A DNA stretch of 64,000 nucleotides from positions 124,001 through 188,000 of the forward strand of contig WFMF01000110.1 of the NCBI GenBank assembly GCA_011033025.1. The letters are read 5' to 3'. The stretch is from Beroe forskalii (Eukaryota > Ctenophora > Nuda > Beroida > Beroidae). The translations under genes and the position numbers were made by a program. Shown in pieces: positions 1-11,157 of the stretch; the first letter of the stretch is position 1, and every line of letters starts with the position of its first letter. Under the pieces are notes generated by a model, which saw nothing but the letters and a program-made list of their open reading frames with translations, ran no database searches and was not told the DNA's origin.

Positions 1-534
1 TAGTACAAGCAACAGAATAATGGTGGATGGGGTAGTGGTTTGACATCCAATAACCATTTGGGAAGTCACTGAGAGAGCAAAGTGTTGTTCAACGGCAGAT
101 CAAGAGTTAGGAATAATTCCAATACCCTTGCTCAAAATATCAGAGTCACTAAAAGGCAAAAAGACCCCGATTATAGGCTTCTCACGGCAAACTTTCCTCG
201 GTTTGATTTAACTACTACCAGCGCCAATCAAACATAAAACAATCCGCAAAACACCATCTGTCATCGGAATCTGTATGCTGCAAACAATCCGGTGGCTGAT
301 CCTAGGAATGGAACTATTTCCCACGCCTGACGCCATGGTCCCATGAAGTTCATCACGCTTCAGAGGAGGGAACAACGCTGAAGCAGAAAATATCAATTTC
401 CTACGAATGATCCTTCCAACGATTCTTACTTAAGGTAACTCCAGCGATTATAATCTCAGCTTCAACATGTTTTTAGCATCATAACGAACAAGAAAAGCTG
501 TTCAAGATCCTGTATATTCATTGGATGAGTATGT

Positions 535-600
535 CACGTGGATCTAAAGCATGGTTGCTATTGGTTACCATTCGATCACGTGACTACTGAGAGACACGTG
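535..600. promoter_or_regulatory. Cluster of three CACGTG boxes
   Basis: CACGTG occurs at 535-540, 577-582 and 595-600, with an ATTGG (inverted CCAAT) at about 560. CACGTG is the palindromic E-box bound by bHLH-zip factors of the MYC/USF/MITF type. Three in 66 bp is far denser than the surroundings, so a promoter or enhancer is plausible. No gene start was recognised next to it, so this is inference. Confidence 0.35.
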
Positions 601-1941
601 GGTAATTAAGGGAGACGATTAGGTGTGCACACACTCACGAGTAAAAGAGTAAAGGACGACGAAATGTTTGATAACATGTAGCAATGTTTCTACATGACTA
701 CATTTCTTATCGGTTTCACAGAGAAATCTAAGTAGCAAGTACTACAACGGGGGTATTTCATACAACATTCCACATTCATGATAATGGACTAATTCCTTAC
801 GCCCAAAGTTTAGAAAAGAGAAATACGATATATTTAAATTGATATCTCAATTAAAATTAAAAACTCTAGATAAAATCACGACGCATACCCTTGAATATAA
901 ATTATGATATCGGTATCAATGTTATCTTCATTTGAATCAAAAAATAATTGACATGTTAGAACTTCGAGTCCATATGCCCCCTACTGAGCAGATGAAAGCT
1001 GAAGCAGTGACGCTGGATCATTTTCAAGGTTTCCAATTAAGAAATCAGACAGCTTCTAAGGCTACATGGAAATTGGAAGTAATCAATTACTTAATCAATT
1101 AGCAATAATGTTCCGATGTGCCATGCAGCTCTCAGTCTACGTATCTAAGCGAGGTTATTAGGTTGGGATATGTTATAGTGCACTTTACAACGTATCTGCT
1201 AAAACAAAAGATGGAAACAGCAAGTGGAATCCAGTAACTGAAAATATGTTAGCTTTGGTGATCACATGCCTCAAGCATCCCAGTTTACAGAACACTGAAA
1301 ATAGGCAGATGAGAGTGATGTCATTATCAAAGTGTAGAGTGCTGAACTGATGACATCACAACGGCTTTCATCATGTTTCGAAACTCCGTAATGAAAGCAA
1401 TTAATTCATTAGACAAAACAATCAAAATATCGTGTAGAATCCAGCAACAAGTACCACTTCTATTGTTTCACTTAGCGATCCGCAGTTTCACAACGCCAGA
1501 AATAACTTAACTGAATAACGTAACTGCACGTGCGATGTAATTTGTAATCAGGGAGGATGGCCAGCTCTAACCCCACACAGTGGAAGTTAATTGGAAACAT
1601 TTTATTCTAAGCGATATTTGTAGCTCAGTTGCTAACTGGGTTAGTGATGGGAAGATATGAGTACAAACCCGTACCAAATGCAACCTTCACGGAATAGTAA
1701 TATTGCTTCAGTGAGCAGAAATTTAACCACAATCTATTAAAAATAGACCTCTTATACGGGGTTGAACATGAGTAAATGATAAATTATTTCAAGTTACTGA
1801 GCTGTTGTTGCATGAAACGTCACAGAAATACTATCACTAAAATATATCATTTCACCTCTCAACTGAGAAAGCAACGGCTCATGACGGTTTTAATAAGCCT
1901 GTTAGAGCGGCGCCAGGCCAAAGCACTGGGAAACAGACTCC

Positions 1942-2031
1942 CATGAAGGGGGCCAGGGATCCGTAATTTGGGCGCAGCCACAGTTTAACAGAGGCTTCGC
2001 CCAAATTACGGATCCCAGCTACCCTTCCATG
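1942..2031. repeat. Long hairpin
   Basis: A perfect 19-bp inverted repeat (1956-1974 and 1998-2016, beginning GGGATCCGTAATTTGGG) surrounds a 23-base loop. The pairing continues imperfectly outward to about 1942 and 2031. It could be a small foldback element or a structured RNA; nothing else identifies it. Confidence 0.6.
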
Positions 2032-3170
2032 TTGTATTTTCAATTTACTGCTGCCGCCTTATCGATTTACAAGGTAATAAAGTAGTAGCTTAGGTAGTTC
2101 CCAAACAAAACGGAGGGAGGTAGACATGTGTGTAGAAAGTAAAACAAGAAGTTGTAAGGGCACCCATACAAACTAACAGGACAGCGGCAATAAACGTATC
2201 GTTACTTCGTTACACTTTGCAAACAAGTCCGGTGCAACGCGTAGGCAATGAATCGTAGGCTGTCAAATATTAATGATAGCGAAGTGGTAGTACAGAAATA
2301 TTACAAAAGAATGGCTTTAAACAATCGAGCACAATATATGTTTAATGCTTAGCTATATGTTGCATTTCATAGTTGGATTTCAGACCTTACATTCTTTAAT
2401 TAATAATTACAGGCCTTGAACTTTGAAGCAGGATTTACTTTATAGGAAGCCGCAGTCAATCGATTTACTTTAAGAAAGGTACAGAGCACTTTCCATAAAA
2501 TATTTGTGAGTAAAATTCAACATTTTCATAGCTCTTTATTGTAAAAATTGCATAATCTGAGGAGAATGGAATATTATGCGAAGTTTAGAATTGTCAGAGC
2601 TGCTCTTTGTTTGCAATTAAAAACTGCAACGTAGGAGACCAAAACCAATTACCGTAACGCATAAGCGTAGTTATGCATGTACTGCCATACCACATGCACA
2701 TCGTTCCATTTGAATAAGGTAGGGGATAAAAATAATGCCGAATAGTTTTTACTAATAAGCGTCATTAGAAGGAACGAAATTGGCGCTCGCACATTGTCAA
2801 TATTTAGACTACGCGTCTTGATAGTTCCTGATTTGCATTTGATCGATCAAGGTTTACACTGCAAGCAGTATACACAGCTAACGACGAATCAAGCTTGAAA
2901 TTCGGAAGTTTCTGATATTATAATTTCACGTAAATTGTCAACCGCATCTGCATGGTTTCAAACGCGAACGTTCGTTACCAGTCATTCCTTTCAAAATTTT
3001 TCCCTAAGACTAAGAGATTCCGTTCACACTGACCCAGTGGCGGCTTATAAAATACGCCGTGCCTGCCTCAATAGATCAAAATGAGTACGTTTTCAATGTT
3101 TTACGGCCTTTGACAGTGCATGAATGTGCTCAACTACAGTTTGCATTTAAAAAGAAAGTACCGGTGACAT

Positions 3171-3300
3171 TTTGAACTGCAGTTTGCGCGGCTTTGGTGT
3201 GCGCGGCGTAGGCATGAATTATTCATTTTTAAGTTTACGCCGCGCAAACTTAACCCGCGCACACGAAAGAGGTGCAAGGTGCAGTTCAAACTGCGCCAGC
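3171..3300. repeat. Imperfect CGCG-rich inverted repeat
   Basis: Left-arm motifs (TTGAACTGC, TTTGCGCGGC, GTGTGCGCGG) reappear inverted on the right (GCCGCGCAAA, CCGCGCACAC, GCAGTTCAA). Related TTTACGCCGCGCA-like motifs occur at 4190-4320, so this is probably a small dispersed element. An adjoining short open frame (3279-3476, plus) has no recognisable similarity and is not called as a gene. Confidence 0.45.
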
Positions 3301-4289
3301 AAATCGCACCGCAAAATACTCAACCCAACGTAAAATTAAAAAGCCCTACGCATAATAAGTTCGAGACACCACTTGGATTGGAAGTGAAAAAGAAATTGGC
3401 AAAACAAGTAAAAACTGAAATGATTGAAGAGGATGGACAAACCTTGAAATGCTCGAAGATCATCCTCTTGAAGTGATGTGAGTCAGCCTGTGCTGTGGGT
3501 GGGCGGAGCAGGGAATGGGATGGGGTGATAAGTGGGTGACATTGTCTTGTTCTTGCATAACCATGGGGTGCTATGTGAAATATAGGGCGTTAGAAAACTA
3601 AAATTTAGAGTAATTTTATCAGGAATTCATTGATTTTAAAAGAGCCGACTTATTCATATTGCCCCCAAACCGCCAGGAATTGATAAATCGTCAATTATCA
3701 ATGGGCACCCATCAAATTTGAAATTTCCTCTCACTTGAATACCGGACAAATATAGTCGAAGCAAAGAAAAACAGAATTTAAAACGGAATTGAAATTTAAT
3801 GTCCATATTTTACAAACACACATAAACACATTAAAATTATCAAATAATACCGAAAAGCGAAAGCATAAATTACAAATCTGAAAGTCCAGAAATCGGATGA
3901 GCACAATTAAACGTGATACAATAAAACAATTGCTTCAGTGCTGATGGATTTCTTTCTTGATCCTCTGGAACCATTTGATGATCCATCTTCCACGAAATTA
4001 TCTTGCTAAGTTTCTGCTTTAAACACCATCACTACAATCATCTCGGTTTCAGCTAACAACAGCTTTGCTTTCAATGCCCATTCTTTAATATTCATCTGTC
4101 ATTGTATCTGAAAGATTGGGTGTTATTAAATAACTCTTTTCATGATCGGTAAAACCTAAACCTTAGACCTTTGCTTTACGGGCTGCGTAACAGCGCGCGA
4201 ATCTAATCTCCATACAAAACATCCTAAAGAACATTTGCGCGCCATCAGTAATCTCGCCGTAAAATGGTACTCGCCGTAAAAAAGTACTC

Positions 4290-4314
4290 ATGCGCGGCGT
4301 AAAACGCCGCGCAT
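4290..4314. repeat. Perfect CGCG-rich hairpin
   Basis: Eleven-base arms (ATGCGCGGCGT and its complement) flank an AAA loop. Several TCGCCGTAAAA motifs lie just upstream. It resembles the inverted repeat at 3171-3300. It lies 86 bases beyond the FNBP4 stop, so it may be in that gene's 3' UTR. Confidence 0.55.
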
Positions 4315-4399
4315 AAAAAGATCGATACACACTCAATAGAATGAAAAAAACGGAAATTCCTATTATCGAGTGATGACGAAGGCTGAGTGAATCTGGGTC

Positions 4400-7300
4400 T
4401 CATTTGAGAGCAGTGTCGGCGTGTTTGTTGACTTTGTTCCACTTCGCCACCAGGTTGTTCATGTTCTTCTGCTTCTTGTGACCACTTCCCAACAGCAAGT
4501 TGTCCGCTTTCTTCTTCTGAAAAGGAGAAAAGTCAGTGATATCTTCGTCAATGACAGATTGCTTTACAGGAAGGAAATCAAACAAAAACCTCTGTCCTCT
4601 ACCCATTTTTAAACCATGCGCCACATCCCAGATCTCCAGATAAAAGTAAAATCCAGGGAGGAATTCCCACCTTTTTGAGAGGTTTCTTAGCCGCTGCTCC
4701 CGCTGCCTCCTGTCCTGCCTCTGTCTGCTGTTGCTCCGCTACCTGGAAAGGAATACACAGCTAGACATGGCTCACGGGGCCTCCCCTGAGTGAGTGGAAT
4801 AAAGTATAATATCATTGGTGCGCACGAGGAATAGGTGGGTCGCGTCATCAATTCACCATGACTAATCATGCTGATGACGGCACTCTCTCAACCACCTATT
4901 CCCCGCACGCGGCAGGTACTGCCAATACAAACCATAACACAAAACAAGCACTCTGCCAGCAACCCAGATCCTGTCTTTCAGCGAGCACAGCAAAATATCA
5001 TATCTTCTGGAAATATAGAGTTAGTGTAATGAGGGTTTGAATGGGAAATTCATACAAATACTAAAATAATAACTAACATTCTTCTACATTCTAGGCTAGG
5101 GAGAACAGATATTAATGCGTCCAAGAAATACAAAAGAAACGATTAAAGGCAATATAATAGGGCTTTGATTTGGCCAACGTTAGAACTTTGATTCGTTTGG
5201 AGAATTAGAGGCTGTAACGGTATTAATCTTGATTTATTCCTTTTAAACATTCGAAGTTAAATCACAATAACTGTAAACCCTAACCTGAGTCAGAAGAGCT
5301 GACCATGTGTACCTTTTAGACATCTTCCTACTTCATTCCATCCAGAGATCCTGAGCTCAGAATCAGGAATCGAACAAATGGCATGTTCGATATCCTTGGT
5401 ATTTAAAACCATGAAACCCTGAAAGTCCTTCACCACCTACACTTGGGTTAAGAAACTAAGATCCCGGTTCCAGGAACTAAACCCCGGACCCCTACAGTCC
5501 GGTGTACTCTGTACCACTACACTGTACATTATACATTGTACACTGTACAAGGTACATGTACCCTAGTCCGGAGTGGTATGAGTGGCAGGTAAGCGCAGCT
5601 CACCTGCGCAGAGTCCTCCTCAGCAGGGGGTGGTATGATGGTGGGGGCGGATGAGAAGATCACACTCGCTACAGCTGGGGGCGTGTCGTATCTCATGGGC
5701 GCCTTGACACTCACAACCCTGCGGGGGGGAACATCACTCATTTTAGGGGAATGTGGTACTGACTACTGACCAATAGGATCATACTTAGGACATCACTTCC
5801 CTCGGGCGAAATATGGCATTTTCAGCTCCCGGAGTTCCGGATTCCTTTTAACAGAAAAATTTACAAGAAAACCTCGAATTCAAAACTATCCGGTAAACTC
5901 ACCCTAAGTCCTCCTTTTTGGGTTTCCCCTCCTCTTCCTCAGAGTCGCTGTTTCCGGGCGAGTAAGCCTCCATCATGCCGTCATCTGGCGGCGGTGGGGG
6001 CGGAGCTACCGGTATTCCTGGAATGGTGTTAATTAAGAGCCACTGAAATGGCGTTAATTTAGAGCCAACACATCATTTCATCCAGACAGCTCTTGAATTT
6101 TGCAAACAGGCCAATTATTCTGGTCCTTCATTGAACAAGCAGAACCGAGTGGAGATTCGGTTTGAACTCTTAAACCCTCTCAACTTGGTTTGGTGGTACC
6201 AACCCCTCTTCTCAACCACGCACCTGGGAAGGGAGGAGGCAAGTTCCAGGGGTCTGGCGGCACCATCTCACCCCACCCCGGGTCAGGGGGGTAAAACTCT
6301 GGAGGCGGCTGGAAGGGCGGCTCAGGCGGCGGGGGAAGCGGCGCTTCAGGCGGCGGAATGTCTGCAGGTGGAAGCGGCGGAGGCGGGGAGTCAGAGAAGG
6401 GAGGGGGAGTGGGCGGGCGAGGGGTGGCTTTCTTAACACGAGGGGGAGGAGTGGCTTTTTTGGTGGGAGGGGGAGGAGTGGCTTTTTTGGTTGGAAGGGG
6501 TGGGGTGGCTTTTCTGGTAGGAGGCGGAGGGGTGGCTTTCTTGGTGGCGGATTTGGTTTTCTTTACAGTGGTTTCTATCTGAAGTAAAAGTTTGTCAGTG
6601 TTTTAGCAGTATTTTGAGGCTCCAGTGGGCGAACGAATTCAGATAATATCAAGTTCATGAAGAGTTTTGCATCCATTGCATAAGAGCAACTCAGGCTTTA
6701 TGCCTGGATTTTATCAAACTTGTGCTCTAAGTTGTGCTCTTGTGTATCCAAAAAGTACTAAAAAACCTCTTTGATTTCCTGCTGGAACATCTCGTAGAGA
6801 TCATCGTCTTTGTCAGGCTCAGAATCACTGCCGCTACCACTCGAAGCTGCGAAGGGGAAGGGATATTTATTCATTGAAAGAAAAATATCTAGATTTCAAG
6901 GTGGAATCTAACGTTCTTCGACCCATAATTGATAAGGTAAAACAACTTCAAAAAAATATCATCGTTATTCAATTGATGAAATGGCAGAAAATTTTGATGG
7001 TACCCAAAAATAGTGGTTTAATCAACGAATAGGTATCAATTCATCACAAATACTCACATTTGTCATCGTCTTCCCCAGGATGGGTGAACTGGGACTTCCC
7101 ACTGTTTTTGTTCGTGTACCGATACTTCTTCTCTTCTCTGAGGAAGAGGGTTATCGGTGAATTGCAGGATTAAGAGTTTTAAAACCAACCAAAACAAGCG
7201 ATCGCCGATCACGTGTAAATAATATGATCATAATAGTTGATTTGATGACCTGTCGACTTAAATAATTGCTGAGTGATCATTGAAATGAAAATGGAAACTT

Positions 7301-9132
7301 CAATACAAGAACCTCATGAAGAACCTACCGATCGTAGATACAAGTCCAGTCTTTGGGGACAGAATTCTCCTCGTGAAGTCTCAACATCTGCCCCATTTCA
7401 CTGATCTTGCTCTGGATGTAAGTCTCACTGAGATGTCCCTCGATAAAATCACTGATCCGTGTTCCCAGCTGGATTATCTGAATCTGGAACTTGCTCAGTC
7501 GCTTCAAATCCCCACCCCAGAATTCCAGTTTCTCTTTGAGCAGCGACGCTTCCTTCTCTATGGCACGTTTAGCGTCCTTGTCAACTTCGTTAGTGGGTGA
7601 TTTGGATTTAGTTTCCTGGAATATCCTCTTCTTCTTGTTCTCGCAGACTGGAGGATCTTCAGCAGTTTCTTTAACCACTTCAGTAGCTTTAACTTCGGCA
7701 GGAGGTTCCTCGGCTTTAACAGGGAGTTCTGGTGGGGTGTTCTTGCTCAAGTTCTGCTCTTCCAATCTCTTCTGCAAGTGAATGCGAGCGTTCGTCAGAG
7801 CGATCTGCTGCTTCTTCCTCTTGATTTCAGCAGCTATTTCTGTCACTGTTCGCTGCTTCCCCGATGGCGTATGCGTTGGAACTGTGATTTTGGCACGTTT
7901 TGGAGCGTGGACAGGAGGCGATGGAGGTCGTGGTGGGGTGGGGGAGGCTGGTTTGGGTTCAGGGGCGGGGAGGACGCCTTCTTAACGGTGAAAGTTAATC
8001 GGGCAGAACTCTTAGTGGGGGCTGACATCTTCTGCTCCTCCTCACTCTTTAGGAAGTTAAACTTCCCGATTTTACCGATACTCCCATCCGTCACATCGAT
8101 AGCTTTCTTCCCGTTAGTTTCACTCTCCAGCTCGATCCTGGGGTTCTTGCGAGGAGCAGCAGCTTTTCTCTGGATCTCCGCCTTCTCTTTCCGCTCCTCC
8201 ATGGCTTTCCTCCGCTCCTCGTTGATAGCTTTGACTTCCTCGCACCGCTTTCTCCACTGCTTCATCGCCACTTCCTGGGACTTCAGGTCCTTGTCGTAAC
8301 ACTCCGGCTTCACCTGGAGATGAGGTATGTTGAAATCCCAGTATTACTGAATGAGGACAATTAAATCTCAGTGGTAAACTTTAGATGCCACGACTTATCG
8401 ATGGGGTTCAATTGATCAGGGAGGGCCTGGCGATGATGACCATTTCATCTAAAAAATACGCCATGGCCAGATGGCCGTGCTCTCCTCCCCCCCCCCCCCC
8501 TCGCCCTCTGCGTTACTCACCCAAGTCACTTCCTGAGTTACAGTGTGCCAGTAGTAGGAGTGCTTGGTGGCCTCGTCCAGACACTCCTTCCACACCACCA
8601 GGTCAGGTTCTTCCGGCAGCTCCTCCATCTTGCTCTGCTCGATATCGTCAATCTCAGCCAGGAAGTTGTCCAGTTCGGAGTCCAGCTCTTCTAACCCGTT
8701 ATCTGGGGAGGAGAGAGTTAGGGGAGGGGGTCAGGGGAGGAGGGAGGGGGAAGAAGAGGGGAGGGAGGGGGAGACAGGGATGAGAGGAGAGTTATTGGGG
8801 AGAGGTCAGGGGGAGAGAGAGGTTGAGTTTGGGGAGGGAGAGAGAGGGGTAGTTAGGGGAGGGAGACAGGGATGTGAGTCCAGCTCTTCTAACCCGTTAT
8901 CTGAGGGAGGGAGGAGTTACTGAGTTAGTAAAGGGGTGAATTAGGGTAGGTGAGGGTGACTGTGGAGTGTCAAGAAAGGGGAATTGGATGGATAATACCA
9001 ATTTCTACGGGGTCTCAACCGAAAATTCTTCCAGTCCGTAATATATATTCAGATGGAGAATGAGTAATGAGTTCCGCGGAAAAAAGGAAACATTGGCTAG
9101 TGGAATATTAAAATCTCACCGAAGTCCGCCAT
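4400..9132 (-). CDS. FNBP4: Formin-binding protein 4 homologue, two WW domains, ten exons
   Basis: Exons, in transcription order: 9120-9132, 8521-8702, 7329-8313, 7058-7137, 6767-6846, 6224-6578, 5903-6017, 5604-5718, 4671-4742, 4400-4516. All introns are GT-AG and phases agree except for one missing base in exon 3. The product, about 704 residues, starts MADFDNGLEELDSEL, has the FNBP4-type DNFLAEIDDIE segment, a first WW domain (WKECLDEATKHSYYW..EVTW), a charged coiled region, a second WW domain (DWTCIYDREEKKYRYTN..QFTHP), then a proline-rich tract with about five KKATPPPP-type repeats. The LVAKW tail resembles the end of human FNBP4. Such WW proteins bind proline-rich ligands including formins, and FNBP4 is found in splicing complexes. 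Exon 3 is open in one frame up to about 7980 and in another from there to 7329; inserting one base restores the frame. The C-terminus is shorter than in vertebrates. Confidence 0.9.
4816..4908. repeat. Inverted repeat inside an FNBP4 intron
   Basis: Arms reading GCACGAGGAATAGGTGG on the left and CCACCTATTCCCCGCACG on the right pair with few mismatches around a loop of about 55 bases. It lies between FNBP4 exons 8 and 9. It is probably a miniature foldback element. Confidence 0.45.
5350..5522 (-). repeat. Candidate tRNA-derived SINE in an FNBP4 intron
   Basis: Read on the minus strand from about 5522, the sequence begins TAGTGTAGTGGTACAGAGT and continues with CCGGGGTTTAGTTCC, the order and spacing of the A and B boxes of a tRNA-derived Pol III promoter. 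An unrelated body follows. No tRNA cloverleaf is complete, so this is a SINE head rather than a tRNA gene. Just beyond it (5519-5560) is a short palindromic TACATTGTACACTGTAC stretch. Confidence 0.45.
8876..8903 (-). repeat. Duplicated 5' edge of FNBP4 exon 2
   Basis: These 28 bases are identical to 8678-8705, which is the acceptor AG plus the first 25 bases of FNBP4 exon 2. The copy lies 198 bp upstream in intron 1, in purine-rich low-complexity sequence, and keeps its acceptor AG. It could act as a decoy acceptor. No donor follows it in a useful place, so it is probably not an exon. Confidence 0.8.
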
Positions 9133-9544
9133 CTCTGATCAAATCTTGTTTTGGAGGAGTGACAACCAGAAATCACAGTCTGACATCTTGCTCTGCTCTC
9201 AAAAGTATCGTCCTGTCCATTCTCAAATGAAGAGTATTTAGCAATCAGTTTACAAAAAACATTAAAACAATCATCATCTGATGTAATAGATGGCCTTAAA
9301 ACATCAAATTTATCATTGAGCTAGAAAACTTCAAGAAATTCGCCAAATTTAGATACTGAGGATGTTCACTTGGTTGGCAGAAATGTTAAACTTCTTTGAA
9401 GATCTAATTGGTATTCAGATGATGTGGCATTGCTTCGCAGACAATGAAATAACTTAAATAACTCGAAACTGTAATCATTTAAAAACAAAACAATAACTAG
9501 ATTCCGGCTCAGAATAAATAAAATTCAGTAAAAATACCAGCAAT

Positions 9545-10000
9545 CTACAATCTTCTTCCTCTTCGTCCGCCCTTCCTCCTCGTGGAGTCTGTGGGGATTG
9601 GAGTGACATCCTCAATCCTTCCAATCTTCATTCCTGACCGAGCAAGAGCCCTCAGGGCGTTCTGGGCACCTGGTCCGGGGGTCTTGGACTTGTTGCCTCC
9701 AGTAGCCCTCAGCCTGATGTGCAGTGCTGAGATCTTCAGCGCTCTGCATCGCTCAGCCACATCCTGGGCGGCCAACATAGCAGCGTAGGGGGAAGACTCG
9801 TCACGGTCAGCCTTGACCTTCATTCCTCCGGTCACACGGACCAGGGTTTCCTTGCCGGACAGATCGGTGATGTGCACGAAGGTGTCGTTGAAAGAAGCGA
9901 AGATGTGGGCGACTCCGAACACTTCCTCGCCTTCCTTGACCTGGGGGCCGAGGGAAATGTTCGTTTCCTCCTTCGCAACCTTTCCTTTTCTGGGGGCCAT
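9545..10000 (-). CDS. RPS14: 40S ribosomal protein S14 (uS11)
   Basis: This is an intronless 151-codon frame starting [12 protein letters not shown] and ending [11 protein letters not shown], matching the family's usual length. It is near-identical to animal RPS14 through [37 protein letters not shown] and [19 protein letters not shown]. The protein binds 18S rRNA on the small-subunit platform and is needed for late 40S maturation. An ATG two codons upstream is also in frame; the start is placed at MAPRK because that is the family N-terminus. The FNBP4 start lies 413 bp downstream on the same strand. Lack of introns could mean a retrocopy, but the frame is perfect and strongly conserved. Confidence 0.98.
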   Translation of the reverse strand: MAPRKGKVAKEETNISLGPQVKEGEEVFGVAHIFASFNDTFVHITDLSGKETLVRVTGGMKVKADRDESSPYAAMLAAQDVAERCRALKISALHIRLRATGGNKSKTPGPGAQNALRALARSGMKIGRIEDVTPIPTDSTRRKGGRRGRRL

Positions 10001-11157
10001 GTTCAACTACTGATCTCAGATTTGAAGGGTAATCTCGAGAGGGAGAAACGGCATAATAGCCGGTGAAAACATTAAATTCAACATTAAAATAGTCAGATTT
10101 CGATTAGATGGTATTAAGAACTACAAAAATCGAATATAAAATAACATAATTATCTTATCGGACCTTACCTAACCGGCCCTTTGGAATTTTTTTTGGCCAA
10201 ACCTTGAGGGCCGGTTTCATAAGGGCCGATAAGAGGATAAGGTAATCAATGAGTAAGAAGCAGAGAATGAATTGGCGGCATTTTTCATAAATCATTAAAT
10301 TTTAGAAGTGTAATTACATGAATTTATAACAAAAGATCTCAAAATATTTAACCAGTGAGCATTGCTGAAAGATATCGCAAAAATTGAAATATAAAATGAC
10401 AGAGTTGCTTAAAACTGTGACAATTTCTACAATATTATGTTAGTGTACATTTTTTCGCGTGAAACTAGCAAATGTCCAATGGAAATGTTGGTGGTTCCGT
10501 ATTTTCGACAAAATCATTCTTCTCGTGTTCTTGTAGCAGCAATAGGAGGCTTTAGTCTTACACTGTGTGTTCACTTTAGGAGTACGCATCACCCTGTAAT
10601 GCATTGAAATTGAATGATCAATCATTGTTAATTTTGCTCGTGAAAATGAAAGTCACAAAAAAGAGAAAAAGAAAAGGAATAAATAGCGAGCTATCACTCA
10701 AACTCAGGAAAATGGTTTATCTAGAATAAAACTGTTGGCTAGTCGTAGAACCAAACCTTCTCGACGGACCTGAGAATGATGTTATCTGGGTTATCAAAGA
10801 AAAACATAATTAGGCAGTCTACTTATAATTGTGTCATTGCCAATGGAATGGTTGAGTCACATAAAAATATCAATATCGAACAGAGTGGTTCTTCGTCTCA
10901 TGACAGACGTTAACCAGAGTTGCACCATAGTAGCCGTTACGGCCTACAAAGGCGTGAATAAAGGCGTTAGGGGAATAAATCTGGGGTTGTGTTGAGAAAG
11001 AAGAGAAATTCACTGGCACACAAGCAAAGGAACATCAAGATGATTGGACGCTGTTCTTCAGTAAAGTGGACAAAGTAAAGGAGATGCTTTTGGGGAGGAT
11101 TTCACGGGTTGATTTGACCACCTACCGTACCAAACCAGGGCTGATCACGTGTCCACT
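10001..11157. other. Spacer between RPS14 and ZRANB2
   Basis: Apart from the hairpin element at 10154-10233 I see no structure or coding exon. It must contain the RPS14 5' region and the ZRANB2 3' UTR. Confidence 0.6.
10154..10233. repeat. Small AACCGGCCC-type foldback element
   Basis: Arms at 10154-10180 (starting CTTATCGGACCTTACC and containing AACCGGCCCT) and 10207-10233 pair with about four mismatches around a 26-base loop. The same terminal and AACCGGCCC motifs occur in the element at 42555-42987 and as a lone end at about 37003-37026, so this is a dispersed MITE family. Confidence 0.65.

Larger units (their letters stand above)
1..4399. other. Intergenic AT-rich stretch without a recognised gene
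   Basis: I found no convincing coding exon on either strand; the open frames here are short and unlike any family I know. It holds a cluster of CACGTG boxes (535-600), a tRNA-like patch (about 1617-1690), a long hairpin (1942-2031), an imperfect GC-rich inverted repeat (3171-3300) and a short perfect CGCG-rich hairpin (4290-4314). The last 250 bases are downstream of FNBP4. Confidence 0.6.

Noticed and set aside
3279-3476. 65-residue Lys-rich plus-strand frame
   Set aside because: It begins inside an inverted repeat and has no recognisable family; too weak to call.
7491-8299. Plus-strand open frames opposite FNBP4
   Set aside because: They are shadows of the minus-strand coding exons, which have WW domains and consistent splice phases.
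8490-8502. Poly-C run near FNBP4 exon 2
   Set aside because: Low-complexity intronic tract, perhaps inexact in length, with no feature attached.
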